Shown in pieces: positions 48,242 through 57,148 of a stretch of DNA of 64,000 nucleotides (within the stretch, counting starts at the first letter, position 1; the number at the start of each line of letters is the position of its first letter). This DNA is from an uncultured bacterium (GTDB lineage Bacteria > Bacillota > Clostridia > Lachnospirales > Lachnospiraceae). The notes under the pieces were generated by a model that was given only the letters and a program-made list of their open reading frames with translations, did not search any database and had not been told where the DNA came from. The position numbers and the translations under genes are program-made. The stretch covers positions 30,950 to 94,949 of the forward strand of contig CAJMQE010000003.1 of the NCBI GenBank assembly GCA_905215405.1, written 5' to 3'.

Positions 48242-48898
48242 GTGGCAAATAATGAAAATGTTCAACCTGAAGATGTTGAAAATGCAAATAGTAACAACCA
48301 GAATTTAGATGACAAAGACACAGCTTCTGACGCAACAGAAAAAGATAATAAGACTGGGGAAACAGTGAACGACCAGAATGAAGAAACAGATGGTCAGGAA
48401 ACTGAAACACCAGATAAAAATAAAAAGATTTTTGGAAAGTTCGATAAAAAGAAGAAAAAGGATCCGAAAGATGATTTGATAGAAGAACTAAAAGACAGAA
48501 ATCAGCGCCAGATGGCAGAATTCGATAACTTCAGAAAGAGAACAGAAAAAGAAAAAGCTTCTATGTATGAAATCGGTGCAAAAGATATTATTGAAAAGAT
48601 CTTACCGATCGTAGACAATTTTGAAAGAGGCCTTGCTCTGGTATCTGAGGAAGAAAAAGAAAATTCATTCGTTCAGGGAATGGATAAGGTCTACAAACAG
48701 ATGGTCAAAGCACTTGAAGATGCAGGTGTGGAAGCAATCGATGCAGCAGGTAAGGAATTTGATCCAAATCTGCACAATGCAGTAATGCATGTTGAAGATG
48801 AAGCACTTGGCGACAATATCGTTGCAGAAGAACTTCAGAAAGGCTACACATACAAAGGTAGTGTTGTAAGACACAGTATGGTAAAAGTAGCAAACTAA
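48242..48898 (+). CDS. grpE: Nucleotide exchange factor GrpE
   Basis: Releases ADP from DnaK in the chaperone cycle; cytoplasmic, 218 residues. The first ~75 residues are acidic, Asn/Glu/Asp-rich and probably disordered. A long coiled coil (about 80-130; LIEELKDRNQRQMAEFDNFRKR) follows, then the beta-wing domain ending VAEELQKGYTYKGSVVRHSMVKVAN, the family signature. The start is a GTG at 48242 (no ATG is in frame near it). It lies 17 bp after hrcA and 43 bp before dnaK. Confidence 0.95.
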   Translation: MANNENVQPEDVENANSNNQNLDDKDTASDATEKDNKTGETVNDQNEETDGQETETPDKNKKIFGKFDKKKKKDPKDDLIEELKDRNQRQMAEFDNFRKRTEKEKASMYEIGAKDIIEKILPIVDNFERGLALVSEEEKENSFVQGMDKVYKQMVKALEDAGVEAIDAAGKEFDPNLHNAVMHVEDEALGDNIVAEELQKGYTYKGSVVRHSMVKVAN

Positions 48899-48941
48899 TT
48901 TATTAAAAAGCTGATTACAAAACATTTAGGAGGATAAAATA

Positions 48942-50822
48942 ATGGGAAAAATCATTGGTATTGATTTAGGTACAACAAACTCATGTGTTGCAGTTATGGA
49001 AGGTGGTAAACCAGTTGTTATCGCTAATACAGAAGGCGTAAGAACAACACCATCTATCGTAGCATTTACAAAAACAGGCGAAAGACTTGTAGGTGAACCT
49101 GCAAAACGTCAGGCAGTAACAAACTCTGAAAAGACAATCGCTTCAATTAAGAGACATATGGGTACTGATTATAAAGTAGCTATTGATGATAAGAAATATT
49201 CACCACAGGAAATTTCAGCTATGATTCTTCAGAAATTAAAAGCTGATGCAGAAAGCTACCTTGGAGAAAGCGTTTCAGAAGCTGTTATCACAGTTCCTGC
49301 TTACTTCAATGATGCTGAAAGACAGGCAACAAAAGATGCTGGTAAGATCGCTGGTCTTGATGTTAAGAGAATCATCAACGAGCCAACAGCAGCCGCTTTA
49401 GCTTATGGTCTTGATAATGAAAGTGAACAGAAGATCATGGTATATGATTTAGGTGGTGGTACATTCGATGTATCTATCATTGAAATTGGTGATGGTGTTA
49501 TTGAAGTACTTTCAACATCAGGTGATAAACAGCTCGGTGGTGATGACTTTGATAAGAAAGTCATGGATTGGATGTTAGATGAATTCAAGAAAGCTGAAGG
49601 CGTAGATTTATCAGCAGATAAGATGGCTCTTCAGAGATTAAAAGAAGCAGCTGAAAAAGCTAAGAAAGAATTATCAAGCGCTGCTACAACAAATATTAAC
49701 TTACCTTTCATCACAGCTACAGCTGAAGGTCCAAAACATCTTGATATGAACCTTTCAAGAGCAAAATTTGATGAATTAACACATGATTTAGTTGAAAGAA
49801 CAGCAATCCCTGTTCAGAACGCTATGAAAGATGCTGGTCTTACAAATGGCGAACTTACAAAAGTATTATTAGTTGGTGGTTCAACACGTATCCCAGCTGT
49901 TCAGGATAAAGTAAAACAGTTAACAGGTCATGAACCAAGCAAGAACTTAAATCCAGATGAATGTGTTGCACTTGGTGCATCTATCCAGGGTGGTAAATTA
50001 GCAGGTGATGCCGGTGCCGGCGAAATCCTTCTTCTTGATGTTACTCCACTTTCACTTTCTATTGAAACAATGGGTGGTATCGCAACAAGACTGATCGAAA
50101 GAAATACAACAATCCCTACTAAGAAGAGCCAGATCTTCTCAACAGCAGCAGATAATCAGACAGCCGTTGATATCAATGTTGTTCAGGGTGAAAGACAGTT
50201 CGCGAAAGACAACAAATCACTTGGACAGTTCAGACTGGATGGAATTCCACCAGCAAGAAGAGGTGTTCCACAGATCGAAGTTACATTTGATATCGATGCA
50301 AATGGTATCGTAAATGTATCTGCAAAAGATATGGGAACAGGTAAAGAACAGCACATCACAATTACAGCTGGTTCAAATATGTCAGATTCTGATATCGATA
50401 AAGCTGTTAAAGAAGCTGCTGAATTCGAAGCACAGGATAAGAAACGTAAAGAAGGAATTGAAGTACGTAACGATGCTGATGCTATGGTATTCCAGACAGA
50501 AAAAGCTTTAAATGAAGCTGGTGACAAGATCGATGCAAACGCAAAGACTGCTGTTGAAGCTGATTTAAAGGCACTGAAAGATTTAGTTGAAAAGACAAAT
50601 CCAGAAGATATGACAGATGCTCAGATTGATGAAATCAAAGCAGCAAAAGAAAAATTAATGACTGGTGCACAGGAATTATTTGCTAAGATGTACGAACAGG
50701 CTAATCCAAATGCAGGTGCTGCAGGTGCAGGCCCTGATATGGGTGCAGGCGCAGCAGGAGCAGGTGCTTCAAACGCAGGCGCAGCTGATGATGTCGTTGA
50801 TGGAGAATATAAAGAAGTATAA
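48942..50822 (+). CDS. dnaK: Chaperone DnaK (Hsp70)
   Basis: ATP-dependent folding chaperone of 626 residues. The N-terminal ATPase has IIGIDLGTTNSCVAV, then IINEPTAAALAYGLD and DLGGGTFDVS. The substrate-binding domain starts near residue 375 (LLDVTPLSLSIETMGG). A helical lid follows, then a Gly/Ala-rich tail (GAGAAGAGAS) ending DDVVDGEYKEV, close to the EEVD-like terminus of bacterial DnaK. AGGAGG precedes the ATG. It is the third gene under CIRCE control. Codon use is visibly biased toward favoured codons, consistent with high expression. Confidence 0.98.
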   Translation: MGKIIGIDLGTTNSCVAVMEGGKPVVIANTEGVRTTPSIVAFTKTGERLVGEPAKRQAVTNSEKTIASIKRHMGTDYKVAIDDKKYSPQEISAMILQKLKADAESYLGESVSEAVITVPAYFNDAERQATKDAGKIAGLDVKRIINEPTAAALAYGLDNESEQKIMVYDLGGGTFDVSIIEIGDGVIEVLSTSGDKQLGGDDFDKKVMDWMLDEFKKAEGVDLSADKMALQRLKEAAEKAKKELSSAATTNINLPFITATAEGPKHLDMNLSRAKFDELTHDLVERTAIPVQNAMKDAGLTNGELTKVLLVGGSTRIPAVQDKVKQLTGHEPSKNLNPDECVALGASIQGGKLAGDAGAGEILLLDVTPLSLSIETMGGIATRLIERNTTIPTKKSQIFSTAADNQTAVDINVVQGERQFAKDNKSLGQFRLDGIPPARRGVPQIEVTFDIDANGIVNVSAKDMGTGKEQHITITAGSNMSDSDIDKAVKEAAEFEAQDKKRKEGIEVRNDADAMVFQTEKALNEAGDKIDANAKTAVEADLKALKDLVEKTNPEDMTDAQIDEIKAAKEKLMTGAQELFAKMYEQANPNAGAAGAGPDMGAGAAGAGASNAGAADDVVDGEYKEV

Positions 50823-50949
50823 TTATTGTTGATGATACTTTGGGAAGGGAAACTTTCCTGAAGTACCACCTTCACATAGAGTTATTTTCAAAATGCATTG
50901 AAAGACGTATGGCTTTCTGATACAATAAAATGCAATATGAGAACAGGAG

Positions 50950-50984
50950 AACAGTAAATTGAAAGCAGATTTCAGTTTACTGTT
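50950..50984 (+). other. Hairpin between dnaK and dnaJ
   Basis: AACAGTAAATTGAAA (50950-50964) pairs with TTTCAGTTTACTGTT (50970-50984), 15 bp with one G-U pair. The following T-run is poor, so it may be a weak terminator or mRNA processing/stabilising stem. A second repeat, ATTATTAC (51042-51049) with GTAATAAT (51060-51067), precedes the dnaJ ribosome site. Confidence 0.5.
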
Positions 50985-51086
50985 ATTCTTGATTAAAAGG
51001 AAAGTTCTTCTTTCTCTTGAATTAAGAATACAAAAAACATAATTATTACATTACATGAAGTAATAATCATTAGAAAGGTTAAAATC

Positions 51087-52214
51087 ATGGCAGAAAAAAG
51101 AGATTATTATGAAGTGCTGGGTGTTCCAAAAACAGCTACTGATGCCGAACTGAAGAAAGCATACAGAAAATTAGCCAAGAAATACCATCCTGATACTAAT
51201 CCCGGAGATAAAGAAGCAGAGGCTAAATTCAAAGAGGCTTCAGAAGCTTATGCGGTTCTGAGCGATAGTCAGAAACGTCAGCAGTATGATCAGTTCGGTC
51301 ATGCAGCATTTGAACAGGGCGGCGGTGCAGGTGCCGGCGGCTTTGATTTCAACATGGGAGATATGGGAGATATTTTCGGAGATATTTTTGGTGATCTGTT
51401 CGGTGGTGGATCTCATAGAAGAGCAAGCAATGCACCAATGAAAGGTGCAAATATTCGTACAGGTGTCAGAATTACATTTGAAGAATCTGTAACTGGTGTG
51501 GAAAAAGAAATTGAACTGGTCCTGAAAGATGAGTGTAAAACTTGTCATGGTACAGGCGCAAAGCCAGGTACAGAGCCAGAGACATGTCCAAAATGTGGTG
51601 GTAAAGGTCAGGTTATGTATACACAGCAGTCTCTGTTTGGTCAGGTCAGAAATGTAGCAACATGTCCTGATTGTCACGGAACTGGTAAGATCGTTAAAGA
51701 AAAATGCCCTGACTGCTATGGTACAGGTTATACAAGCAGCAAGAAGAAGATTCAGGTATCTATTCCAGCAGGTATCGATTCAGGTCAGAGTATCCGAATC
51801 AGAGGCAAGGGTGAACCAGGTACGAACGGCGGAGAACGTGGTGATCTGCTCGTTGAAGTAACCGTATCGAGACATCCAGTGTTCCAGCGTCAGGATTATA
51901 ACATTTTCTCAACAGTTCCAATCAGTTTCCCAACAGCAGCACTTGGTGGAGAAATTAAAGTACAGACAGTGGATGGAGATGTGTTATACGAAGTAAAACC
52001 AGGAACACAGACAGATACAAAGGTAAGATTAAGAGGCAAAGGTATGCCATCTCTTCGTAATAAAACGATTCGTGGTGACCATTACATTACACTGGTCGTT
52101 CAGGTTCCAGAAAAACTCTCAGAATCTCAGAAAGAAGCTTTAAGAGCTTATGACAAAGAAATGACAGGGGAAGACAGACCTCAGCCAAAGAAGAAAAAAG
52201 GGTTTTTTAAATAA
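51087..52214 (+). CDS. dnaJ: Chaperone DnaJ (Hsp40)
   Basis: Type I J-protein of 375 residues that delivers substrates to DnaK and stimulates its ATPase. The J domain (about 5-70) contains the HPD motif in KKYHPDTNP. A Gly/Phe region (GGGAGAGGFDFNMGDMGDIFGDI) follows. The zinc domain has four CxxCxGxG repeats: CKTCHGTG, CPKCGGKG, CPDCHGTG and CPDCYGTG. Two C-terminal beta domains and a basic tail complete it. GAAAGG lies before the ATG. A 264-bp gap with hairpins separates it from dnaK, so it may be read at a lower level. Confidence 0.97.
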   Translation: MAEKRDYYEVLGVPKTATDAELKKAYRKLAKKYHPDTNPGDKEAEAKFKEASEAYAVLSDSQKRQQYDQFGHAAFEQGGGAGAGGFDFNMGDMGDIFGDIFGDLFGGGSHRRASNAPMKGANIRTGVRITFEESVTGVEKEIELVLKDECKTCHGTGAKPGTEPETCPKCGGKGQVMYTQQSLFGQVRNVATCPDCHGTGKIVKEKCPDCYGTGYTSSKKKIQVSIPAGIDSGQSIRIRGKGEPGTNGGERGDLLVEVTVSRHPVFQRQDYNIFSTVPISFPTAALGGEIKVQTVDGDVLYEVKPGTQTDTKVRLRGKGMPSLRNKTIRGDHYITLVVQVPEKLSESQKEALRAYDKEMTGEDRPQPKKKKGFFK

Positions 52215-52261
52215 AATAAAGCAACTGTTACCAACAAAAAATCGGTAATGGCTGGTGAAAA

Positions 52262-52292
52262 AGGCTACTGTGAAGAGCAGTAGTCTTTTTTT
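52262..52292 (+). terminator. Terminator after dnaJ
   Basis: AGGCTACTG pairs with CAGTAGTCT (one G-U pair), followed by TTTTTTT at about 52286-52292. Confidence 0.9.
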
Positions 52293-52344
52293 ACCTCTGC
52301 GTGAAAACACTTGTATTTTGGGATAGGCACATGAAGACTGGAAA

Positions 52345-52353
52345 TGCTATAAT
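52345..52353 (+). promoter_or_regulatory. Extended -10 promoter
   Basis: TG-C-TATAAT (52345-52353), about 115 bp before the next ATG; no good -35 box is seen. The leader contains GTACATGGAAA twice, about 35 bp apart. Confidence 0.55.
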
Positions 52354-52467
52354 AGATTCAGATAGTCGTAAGAATATGTAGTGTACAATGTAACGTACAT
52401 GGAAAATGAACAATGAACTTTTGTAGTACATGGAAACAATTAAGAATCAATGAAAGGTGGCTTGTGA

Positions 52468-53151
52468 ATGGCAGAACAAAAGAAAAATAAAGAGCAGGAA
52501 AACAGAACTCACAAAAATAATAAGGTGTCGGAAAACAGGACGGGAAACAAATCGGGAAACAAAATTGGTAGTAAAACAGTAAGTAAAGCCGGAAACGCAA
52601 CTGAAAACAAAAAAGATAACAAAACAGGAAACAAAATAGGAAATAAAACAGGAAACAAAACAGGCAGCAAAAGTGGATATAAAAAAGGAAATGTTGCAAA
52701 GGATAGAAACAATTATAAAAATAAGAAAAATACGGATAGCAGGACAGCAGGCAAAAACAGTACGGATAAAAAAGCTGGAAAGAAGAACAACAGACAGCAG
52801 GTCAGTGCATTCCCAAGTGAATGGCTGTTTTTAAGTAAGAGTGAAGTTGCCTCAGTCAGCTTGAAAGATGTTTTAAAGCAGATTGAAGGAGCACAGGTCG
52901 AATACTGGGAGATCGCAGAAGTTATTGAGGCAGAATTTGATGATGAGACTTCAATGGATTTTGAAAAAATGGAAATTGCCCATGCGGATGCCTTTAGCAG
53001 GGAATACTGTGAAAAAAATGGAATTCAGACGGCCTATATTGTTACGGTAAGAACACAGGAAGAAGTGAAAATCAGAGAAATAATGAAATTAGTGTCCGGT
53101 AAGGTCGAAGGTTTCTTTGTAGTGGATGATGGCACTTTTGCACAGGCATAA
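52468..53151 (+). CDS. Unknown protein: basic Lys/Asn/Gly repeat tail plus compact C-terminal domain
   Basis: I do not recognise this 227-residue protein. Residues about 1-112 are extremely rich in Lys, Asn, Gly, Thr and Ser, with degenerate four- to eight-residue repeats (TGNKIGNKTGNKTGSKSG), highly basic and probably disordered. From about 113 a compact, acidic domain follows (FPSEWLFLSKSEVASVSLKDVL, later YIVTVRTQEEVKIREIMKLV), ending FFVVDDGTFAQA. There is no signal peptide. The basic tail could bind RNA, DNA or ribosomes; that is inference. AAAGGTGG precedes the ATG. It is probably monocistronic, with its own promoter. Confidence 0.75.
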   Translation: MAEQKKNKEQENRTHKNNKVSENRTGNKSGNKIGSKTVSKAGNATENKKDNKTGNKIGNKTGNKTGSKSGYKKGNVAKDRNNYKNKKNTDSRTAGKNSTDKKAGKKNNRQQVSAFPSEWLFLSKSEVASVSLKDVLKQIEGAQVEYWEIAEVIEAEFDDETSMDFEKMEIAHADAFSREYCEKNGIQTAYIVTVRTQEEVKIREIMKLVSGKVEGFFVVDDGTFAQA

Positions 53152-53276
53152 CAGATAAAGAAGAATATCCATCTGAAAATAAGGCAATACTAGAAATGGT
53201 TAGGTGTCCGGGACAATAACAACAGGTTAAGTACCAGGATCTAATGCAAAAAAATCAGATGGGAGATGGACAATTG

Positions 53277-53816
53277 ATGAAATATGTTTGTCAGGTGTGT
53301 GGATATGTATACGAGGGTGAGTATCCTCCGGAATATTGCCCGGTATGTAAGGCAACTTCTGATAAATTTGAGGCACAGGATGGAAAAACGACCTGGGCTG
53401 CAGAACATGTAGTCGGTGTTGCAAAAGGTAGCAGTCAGGATATTATTGATGATTTAAGAGCGAACTTTACAGGTGAATGCTCGGAAGTCGGTATGTATCT
53501 TGCAATGGCCAGAGCGGCATTTCGGGAAGGATATGCTGAAATCGGTATGTATTATGAGCGAGCAGCGCATGAGGAGGCAGAACATGCAGCTAAATTCGCA
53601 GAACTTCTTGGTGATAATCTGACGGATTCCACAAGGAAAAATCTGCAGATGCGAGTAGATGCTGAAAATGGTGCAACGAATGGAAAATATGATCTTGCAC
53701 GAAGAGCGAAAGAAGCAAATCTGGATGCAATTCATGATACAGTTCATGAAATGGCGAAAGATGAAGCACGACATGGAAAGGCATTTGCAGGTCTCTTAAA
53801 GAGATATTTTGATTAA
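53277..53816 (+). CDS. Reverse rubrerythrin (N-terminal rubredoxin plus ferritin-like domain)
   Basis: Peroxide-reducing non-heme iron protein of 179 residues. The rubredoxin domain is first (KYVCQVCGYVYEGEYPPEYCPVC, about 2-36). The diiron four-helix domain follows, with ligands in NFTGECSEVGMYLAMARAA, HEEAEHAAKFAELL and MAKDEARHGKAF. This is the domain order of clostridial reverse rubrerythrins, which reduce H2O2 and O2 with NADH-linked electron donors. I chose the ATG at 53277, giving the family N-terminus; the frame is open further upstream and GGGAG lies 11 nt before it. A strong terminator follows. Confidence 0.92.
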   Translation: MKYVCQVCGYVYEGEYPPEYCPVCKATSDKFEAQDGKTTWAAEHVVGVAKGSSQDIIDDLRANFTGECSEVGMYLAMARAAFREGYAEIGMYYERAAHEEAEHAAKFAELLGDNLTDSTRKNLQMRVDAENGATNGKYDLARRAKEANLDAIHDTVHEMAKDEARHGKAFAGLLKRYFD

Positions 53817-53834
53817 TCACATATTGTAAAGACA

Positions 53835-53874
53835 GACAGCCATAAATTACTGGGAATTTATGGCTGTCGTTTTT
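53835..53874 (+). terminator. Terminator of the reverse rubrerythrin gene
   Basis: GACAGCCATAAATT (53835-53848) pairs perfectly with AATTTATGGCTGTC (53855-53868), followed by GTTTTT. Confidence 0.95.
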
Positions 53875-53896
53875 GCGTATTTTACAAATTGATAAG

Positions 53897-53925
53897 TTGT
53901 GTGGATCGGTATTTTGTAATATAAT
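53897..53925 (+). promoter_or_regulatory. Promoter of the M16C peptidase gene
   Basis: TTGTGT (53897-53902), a 17-nt spacer, then TATAAT (53920-53925), 75 bp before the ATG. Confidence 0.7.
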
Positions 53926-54000
53926 GGTACTATATGAATATTTTGAAAAGTAGCCCATACAGGCGCTTTTAAGGTAAATGTAACGAAAGAAAGGACTAAT

Positions 54001-56922
54001 ATGAATTTAAAACTGGATAAATATGAACTTTTACAGGAAAAAGAGATAAAAGATCTGAATTCCACAGGACTTTTACTCAAACATAAGAAAAGTGGCGCCA
54101 GAGTTGTAGTTCTGGCAAATGATGATGAGAATAAAGTGTTCTCCATCGGGTTTAAGACACCACCATACAACGATACAGGATTACAGCATATTATTGAACA
54201 TACAGTATTATGCGGATCCAGAAAGTACCCGGTCAAGGATCCATTTGTTGAGTTATGCAAGGGATCTCTGAATACATTTTTAAATGCAATGACTTATCCG
54301 GATAAAACGGTCTACCCGGTAGCTAGCTGCAATGACGTGGATTTTAAGAATATTATGGACGTATATATGGATGCCGTTTTCTATCCTAATATATACAGCA
54401 GACCACAGATCTTCAAACAGGAAGGCTGGCATTATGAAATGGAGTCACAGGATGCTCCGCTTCATTACAACGGTGTTGTATATAACGAAATGAAAGGTGC
54501 TTATTCTTCACCAGATGAGGTTCTTTCCCGTTATACATTTGTATCGCTGTTCCCAGATACCTGTTACAGCAATGAATCAGGTGGAGATCCGGACAAAATT
54601 CCAACACTCAGCTATGAGGAATTCCTGAACTACCACAAGAACTATTATCATCCTGTCAACAGTTACATTTATCTGTATGGCAATATGGATGTACAGGAGC
54701 GACTGGATTACCTTGATCAGGAATACCTGAAGGACTTTGATAAGAGCGGTGTTGTAATCGACTCTGAAATCGATCATCAGAAGAAATTTGATACGATGGT
54801 AACGATGACAAAGGAATATGCAATCACAGAGGATGAAGAGGAAGAGAACAATACTTATCTGTCCTATAATGTGGTTGTTGGTGATGCGCTGGATGCCAAG
54901 CTTTCGATTGCAATGCAGGTCCTTGACTATGCTTTGATCATGGCACCAGGTGCTAAGTTAAAGCAGGCATTGATCGACAAAGGAATTGGTGATGATATTT
55001 ACAGTTCTTATGAGTCTTCCGCTTGTCAGCCAATGTATTCGATCATTGCAAAGAATGCAAATCCTGAGCAGAAAGATGCATTTTTAGAGACTATCCGAGA
55101 GGTATTGTCTGATATTCTGAAAAATGGTGTGGATGAAAGAACAATTCTTGCTGGTATTAATTACTATGAATTTAAATATCGTGAAGCTGATTTTGGTGCA
55201 TTTCCAAAGGGACTTATGTATGGCCTCCAGTTGATGGACAGCTGGCTTTATGATGAGACAAAGCCTTTTATTCATATCGAATGCAGTGAAACATTTGAAA
55301 CGATCAAGAAAGAATGCAAAGAGGGTCTGTTCGAAGAAATAATTCGTGAGTATCTTCTTGACAATACACATTCTTCTATGATCGTGTTGAAGCCTAAGAA
55401 GAATCTGACAGAGGAAATGGATGCACGGACAGATGCCCGTCTGCAGGAATACAAGAAGACTCTGTCAAAAGAAGAAATCGATAGAATTGTTGCAGATACA
55501 GCAGCTCTTGAAAAATATCAGGAAGAACCATCTTCCCAGGAAGAACTGAAATCCATCCCAATGTTAAAGATTTCTGATATTAAGAAGGAAGCAGCACCAC
55601 TCTATATTGATGTAAAACATATTGCAGATGCCGAAGTTGTACATCACAATATGTTCACCAATGGAATCGCTTATCTTGTGCTTGCATTCGATGCTAAAAA
55701 AGTGCCGGATGAACTGCTTCCATATATGGGACTGCTTGCTTCAACGCTTGGTGTTATGGATACGCAGAATCATTCCTATGCACAGCTGGCAAATGAAATC
55801 AATATTAATACAGGTGGAATTTCAACCAGTGCCGCTATTTATACAGATAATAAAGATCTGGATCAGTATAAACTGATGTATGAAGTCAAGGCAAAAGTTC
55901 TTTATGAGAAGATCGGATATGCACTGCAGCTGATCCGTGAAATCCTCTTTACAACAAAGTTCGATGATTATAAGAGATTGAAGGAAATTATTGCAAGGAC
56001 AAAATCCAGACTGGAATCATCTATGACAAGTTCTGGCCATAGTGTTGCTATGTTAGAGGCAATGTCTCAATTCTCAGAAACGAGCCATTACAGCAATGAA
56101 ATGCGTGGTTACGGATATTATAAACTGATCAACAGATTAAATGAGAACTTTGATACAGGAAAAGAAGAAATCGTCAATAAGTTAAGAGCACTGGTCGAAT
56201 TTATATTTACATCTGATGTCCTGCAGGTCAGCTTCACAGCGAATGATGAGGGATACGAGATGTTAAAGGAACCATTTTCAGATTTCGTTGGTGCACTTCG
56301 CAAAGATGATCTGCCAGCCGCAGTTCGTAATTACCAGCCAAAGAATGTAAAGACTGGTTATACAACAGCAGCACAGGTTCAGTATGTTGCAAGATGCGGA
56401 AATTTTGTAGAACATGGATTCCACTATTCTGGAGCTCTGAAAGTCCTGAAAGTAATCTTTTCTTATGATTATCTCTGGATCAATGTCAGAGTAAAAGGCG
56501 GAGCATATGGCTGCATGAGTGGATTCTATAGAAATGGTGATATGTATCTGGTATCTTATCGTGATCCAAATCTGGAAAAGACGAATAATATTTATGAAGA
56601 AGCGCCAGAATATATCAGCATTTTCGATGTTTCAGAAAGAGATATGGTTAAATATATCATTGGTACGATCGGTGATATGGATACACCAATGAATCCGGCA
56701 GCAAAAGGCGCACGTTCCTTTGGAGCATATATCTGCCATGCAACAATTGAAGATCTTCAGAAAGAACGTGATGAAGTTCTTCATGCAACGCAGGAAGATA
56801 TCAGAAAGCTGGCTCCACTTGTTGAAAGTGCAGTGAACGAAAATTATTTCTGCGTTGTCGGCAACGCAAAGCAGATCAATGATTCAGCAGCATTATTTGA
56901 CAAAATTACGAATCTTGTCTAA
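54001..56922 (+). CDS. M16C (presequence protease-like) zinc metallopeptidase
   Basis: Large single-chain peptidase of the insulinase family, PreP/Hyp1 type, 973 residues, which degrades short peptides inside an enclosed chamber. The inverted zinc motif HIIEH is at 63-67 (H63, E66, H67), within LQHIIEHTVLCGSRKYPVKDPF. The distal zinc Glu lies in GVVYNEMKGAYSSPDEVL. The M16C-associated linker domain and the second, inactive half follow (RVKGGAYGCMSGFY near residue 830). There is no signal peptide, so it is cytoplasmic. The length matches PreP homologues. GAAAGGA precedes the ATG, and it has its own promoter. Confidence 0.95.
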   Translation: MNLKLDKYELLQEKEIKDLNSTGLLLKHKKSGARVVVLANDDENKVFSIGFKTPPYNDTGLQHIIEHTVLCGSRKYPVKDPFVELCKGSLNTFLNAMTYPDKTVYPVASCNDVDFKNIMDVYMDAVFYPNIYSRPQIFKQEGWHYEMESQDAPLHYNGVVYNEMKGAYSSPDEVLSRYTFVSLFPDTCYSNESGGDPDKIPTLSYEEFLNYHKNYYHPVNSYIYLYGNMDVQERLDYLDQEYLKDFDKSGVVIDSEIDHQKKFDTMVTMTKEYAITEDEEEENNTYLSYNVVVGDALDAKLSIAMQVLDYALIMAPGAKLKQALIDKGIGDDIYSSYESSACQPMYSIIAKNANPEQKDAFLETIREVLSDILKNGVDERTILAGINYYEFKYREADFGAFPKGLMYGLQLMDSWLYDETKPFIHIECSETFETIKKECKEGLFEEIIREYLLDNTHSSMIVLKPKKNLTEEMDARTDARLQEYKKTLSKEEIDRIVADTAALEKYQEEPSSQEELKSIPMLKISDIKKEAAPLYIDVKHIADAEVVHHNMFTNGIAYLVLAFDAKKVPDELLPYMGLLASTLGVMDTQNHSYAQLANEININTGGISTSAAIYTDNKDLDQYKLMYEVKAKVLYEKIGYALQLIREILFTTKFDDYKRLKEIIARTKSRLESSMTSSGHSVAMLEAMSQFSETSHYSNEMRGYGYYKLINRLNENFDTGKEEIVNKLRALVEFIFTSDVLQVSFTANDEGYEMLKEPFSDFVGALRKDDLPAAVRNYQPKNVKTGYTTAAQVQYVARCGNFVEHGFHYSGALKVLKVIFSYDYLWINVRVKGGAYGCMSGFYRNGDMYLVSYRDPNLEKTNNIYEEAPEYISIFDVSERDMVKYIIGTIGDMDTPMNPAAKGARSFGAYICHATIEDLQKERDEVLHATQEDIRKLAPLVESAVNENYFCVVGNAKQINDSAALFDKITNLV

Positions 56923-56950
56923 AGGCTGCAGGGACAGAGACAGATATTGG

Positions 56951-56998
56951 CAGGTATAGAAATAGACAGATATAGAAATAAACAGATATAGAAAATGC
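56951..56998 (+). repeat. Three tandem 16-bp repeats
   Basis: CAGGTATAGAAATAGA, CAGATATAGAAATAAA and CAGATATAGAAAATGC follow one another at exactly 16-bp spacing, 28 bp after the peptidase stop codon. A partial copy precedes them. Confidence 0.82.
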
Positions 56999-57064
56999 AA
57001 CAGTTAAGCATCATCACAGATTTGATCTGGATGTGCGTTGCGATAGAAAATAGAAGATACAGCC

Positions 57065-57125
57065 AGCATGCCAGCCAGCGATTATACTCGCAGGGCATGT
57101 TGACGAAAGATGCACCAAAGGTGCA
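57065..57125 (+). other. Two hairpins in the era leader
   Basis: CATGCC (57067-57072) can pair with GGCATG, with an inner GCGA/TCGC stem, and TGCACC-AAA-GGTGCA (57111-57125) forms a tight hairpin 12 nt before the era ribosome site. Neither is followed by T. A role is not established. Confidence 0.35.
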
Positions 57126-57148
57126 AATGTAAAGAAAAAGGTGAATGA

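Noticed and set aside
52358..52712. Phe/Leu-rich antisense frames opposite the Lys/Asn repeat protein
   Set aside because: They are complements of AAA/AAC-rich codons, so the hydrophobic look is an artefact.
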